Shown: piece after piece, positions 49,663 through 51,835 of the stretch | Numbering within the stretch: the first letter of the stretch is position 1 | Layout: every line of letters begins with the position of its first letter | From: an uncultured Clostridium sp. | GTDB taxonomy: Bacteria; Bacillota; Clostridia; TANB77; CAG-508 | Assembly: GCA_947648765.1 (NCBI GenBank) | Contig: CANSOY010000005.1 | Coordinates: forward strand, 1-51,835 | Length of the DNA: 51,835 nucleotides | Direction of reading: 5' to 3' | The notes under the pieces: model-generated | The model's input: only the letters and a program-made list of their open reading frames with translations | What the model was told of the DNA's origin: nothing | The model's database searches: none | Position numbers and translations under genes: made by a program

Positions 49663-49692
49663 AACGCATTTTATGTGTTTTATTTTTTTATT
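49661..49692 (+). terminator. terminator after DUF975 gene
   Basis: AAAACGCAT-TTT-ATGTGTTTT followed by a T run. Confidence 0.75.
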
Positions 49693-51498
49693 CGTATTTT
49701 ATTTTTCACATATATCCTTTCTTGTTTTCAATCATTCATTTAATTTCTTGTTTTACTGCTTCTGAATTGCTAACAGCAGACTTTTTCCTTGCTCTATTCC
49801 CTCATTATTTCTACTTTTATCCACAGATTTCCACTGCACTTATTTTGTCTTTTTGAAATTCGCACCGGTTTTCTCTCATTTTAGAAGTAAACGTAATGCC
49901 ATTTCGTGTGTTTGTTCCAAATAACCGGTCTTTTTCCTTTTCTCTCACTTGTCCCTAACCCTACCCGTCCTATTTAAGCAGCAAATTATTTCATTTTTTC
50001 TTGTTTTTTCCTCCATTTCTGCAAAATCCTTTTGGGAGTGCCTTGTCATATTTCCAAGTTTTCATTTTGATTTTTCATTTTCGTCAAAATTATTTTTTCT
50101 CGCCAACTTCATTTCGCTTTTGCGTCTTTCTTTTTCTCAAAAAACATCCTTTTTTATTTTAATTTTATTTGAATTTGTTTCTTTTTTTATTTTATCGATT
50201 CTTTTTTATTATTTTAATTTCTAATTTAATTTTATTTTTTTAATTTAATCTAATTATTTATTGTTTTTCATTTTTATAAAATGTTTTTTAATTTATTTTA
50301 ATGAAAGATATTTTTATAAATTACTTTTATTTTTTTATTAAACTTTTTTAATTTATTTTTTGTTTTTTATTGTAGTTTATTTTTTATTTTAATTCAATTG
50401 TTTTTTATTTTCCCAAATTTAATTTTATTTTTTATTTCTTTTTTCTATTTTCGTTTTTGACAATTCTTTTTTAATTCTAATAAATTTTCTATTTTTTTGC
50501 TTTTTCTCATTTTGCCAAGCGTCTCTATCTTTTAATTTGTATTTTGCTTGTTACTTTTCCTGAATAGCTGTAACTTTTTTCCACTTCTATGTCATTTCTT
50601 GTACTAGTGGCTTCTGTTTCCGTATTTTATCCTTGTGTATTGTCTGTGAACATAATAACTTTTAATTCGTTTTTCAATTTTAATTGCTATTTTTAGATTT
50701 TTCTTCTTGCCCCTAGTCCTAGACAACCGGTTTTTATATCGTTTTTTCTTCGGTTTTTTCATTATTTTTTATCTTGTTTTTTCTTACTCCTTTTTAGGCT
50801 TTTTCATATTGTCAATTTTTTATTTTCCGGTCTGCCAAAATTTTGCTTAAATCTTCCCTTTATTTTTCTCATTCCTCTATTCGTCTTTTTTATCCCTTTA
50901 TTTTCTTGTATTTTGATTTACTTTGCTAATTTCTATTTTTATTTTCTTATATTTTCAATTTTAATTTTTACTTTTTGATTTTTTCTATCTTTTTTATTTG
51001 CTATTTACCAATTCAATTTTTGATTTATTTGTTATTATTCTTTTTTTATTTGTTTTTAGTTTTATATTTTCTTTTTATTTTTTCGATTATCTTTTATTTT
51101 TCTTTTTTCATTATTTCTTTTTATCTTAATTTTATTTTATCAATTTATTTTTTATTGTTTTTATTTTATTTCTATTTTTTATTTATTATTTCTTTTTATA
51201 TTTTGTTTTTTCTTTTTATGAATTGTTTATCTATTCTCAAATTCATCCCAGAATCTTTTTTCTATCCTCTTTTATTTCTGCAAAACATTTCTCTTTTTCT
51301 TTTCCACAGAAAAATCTGCCTTGTTTTCCTCTATTTTGCGTTTTCCACAAGCTTATTTTTGTGCTATTTATCTGGGTTTTCGTCATTTTCCTGTTTTATG
51401 CTATTTTTTTTTTCGATTTCTTTTGGTTTTACTTTTTTATTCTTGGTTTATTCTTTTTTTATTTTATTCTTAAATTTATTTTATTTATTTTTAATCAG
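49693..51498. other. 1.8-kb T-rich gene-free region
   Basis: Extremely AT-rich and strand-asymmetric: the line from 50221 has 38 T, 18 A and 4 G/C in 60 bases. Long open frames here (for example 50975-51511) encode only Phe/Leu/Ile/Tyr low-complexity sequence without a ribosome binding site, so I call no gene. The first 500 bases are less extreme. No repeats, tRNAs or conserved motifs were seen. Confidence 0.7.
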
Positions 51499-51532
51499 AA
51501 AAATGTTATAGATATTTTTCTATAACATTTTT
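51499..51532 (-). terminator. terminator after tex
   Basis: 14-bp stem AAAAATGTTATAGA / TCTATAACATTTTT with a T tail on the reverse strand. Confidence 0.8.
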
Positions 51533-51538
51533 TCTTTT

Positions 51539-51835
51539 TTATATTTTCATACTTAATTTTACTTTTTGTTTTTCTTTATCAATTCCAATTACTTTTACTT
51601 TTACAATATCTCCAACACTCACAATATCTGATGGATTTTTTACAAATTGTGTACTCATTTCCGAAATATGTACAAGTCCATCATGTTTTACTCCAATATC
51701 TACAAATGCTCCAAAATCGATTACATTTCTTACGGTTCCATTTAGGATTTGTCCTTCTTGTAAATCTTCAAACTTTAATACATCACTTCTTAATATTGGT
51801 TTTGGCATGTCTTCTCTTGGATCTCTTCCTGGTTT
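51539..51835 (-). CDS. tex: 3' end of tex (S1 RNA-binding domain), cut by the window edge
   Basis: The reverse-strand frame continues to the window end: KPGRDPREDMPKPILRSDV, then EGQILNGTVRNVIDFGAFVDIGVKHDGLVHISEMS and VGDIVKVKVIGIDKEKQKVKLSMKI. This is the C-terminal S1 domain of the transcription accessory protein Tex, including the GRDPR motif that precedes it. Only the last 98 codons are visible; the ATG within is internal. Tex binds RNA and is widely conserved. Confidence 0.9.
   Translation of the reverse strand, partial: KPGRDPREDMPKPILRSDVLKFEDLQEGQILNGTVRNVIDFGAFVDIGVKHDGLVHISEMSTQFVKNPSDIVSVGDIVKVKVIGIDKEKQKVKLSMKI

Noticed and set aside
50975-51511. 178-codon ORF rich in Phe/Leu/Tyr
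   Set aside because: Low-complexity translation of T-rich DNA, no ribosome binding site, no domain pattern.

Overview
This looks like a chromosomal segment of a low-GC, Gram-positive, probably gut-associated Clostridia-type bacterium (Bacillota). The signs are strong AGGAGG-type ribosome binding sites, 17-bp-spaced sigma-A promoters, many T-tailed hairpin terminators, a Bacillota cell-envelope gene set (PBP5-type carboxypeptidase, LCP, CvpA, VanW, AIM24), and a dimodular peptide synthetase ending in a reductase, a type known from gut clostridia. I cannot name the species.

Layout. 1-18765 is housekeeping: initiator tRNA-Met, ComEA-like protein, D-Ala-D-Ala carboxypeptidase, LCP ligase (split by a TGA), CvpA, a DUF5711-like propeller protein, a YkvI-type transporter, a Gld-type ABC exporter, YhbY, tRNA-Arg(TCT), a decayed DinJ/YoeB module, CapA, an M18 aminopeptidase, VanW-G5, AIM24 and tRNA-Arg(ACG). 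18881-18956 is tRNA-Pro(TGG). About 18957-30350 is an integrated mobilizable element of 11.4 kb, bounded by a 13-bp direct repeat of the tRNA 3' end (GTCGCCTCGACCA). It carries an integrase with a frameshift, an excisionase-like gene, three XRE regulators, a sigma-like factor, a JAB/RadC-like protein, a Spo0A-C-like protein, a MOBV relaxase and an oriT-like hairpin region. 30351-38218 holds a GC-rich orphan, tRNA-Pro(CGG), a CofE-like ligase, a beta-propeller protein, DUF4190, HtrA and an acyl-CoA/AMP ligase. 38444-47690 is the synthetase (C-A-T-C-A-T-R) with a co-oriented histidine kinase, followed by an HD-GYP response regulator and DUF975. 49693-51498 is a very T-rich gene-free stretch, and the 3' end of tex closes the window.

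The most unusual parts are in the mobile element. A two-gene divergent cassette is present twice in tandem. Each copy pairs an AT-rich, membrane-anchored LolA/LppX-like protein with a GC-rich, signal-peptide-bearing secreted protein. The two control regions match closely: phased TGTCR repeats, a sigma-A promoter, and a 5' leader hairpin whose base changes keep pairing. Downstream lies a compact RNA locus (27924-28384): a promoter, a long leader hairpin, a possible 26-codon ORF, then a second consensus promoter driving a roughly 85-nt RNA that ends at a strong terminator.

Several conserved genes (lcp, DUF5711, dinJ, int, NRPS) are broken by a single stop or a one-base shift. These may be assembly errors or real decay; the sequence alone cannot decide.
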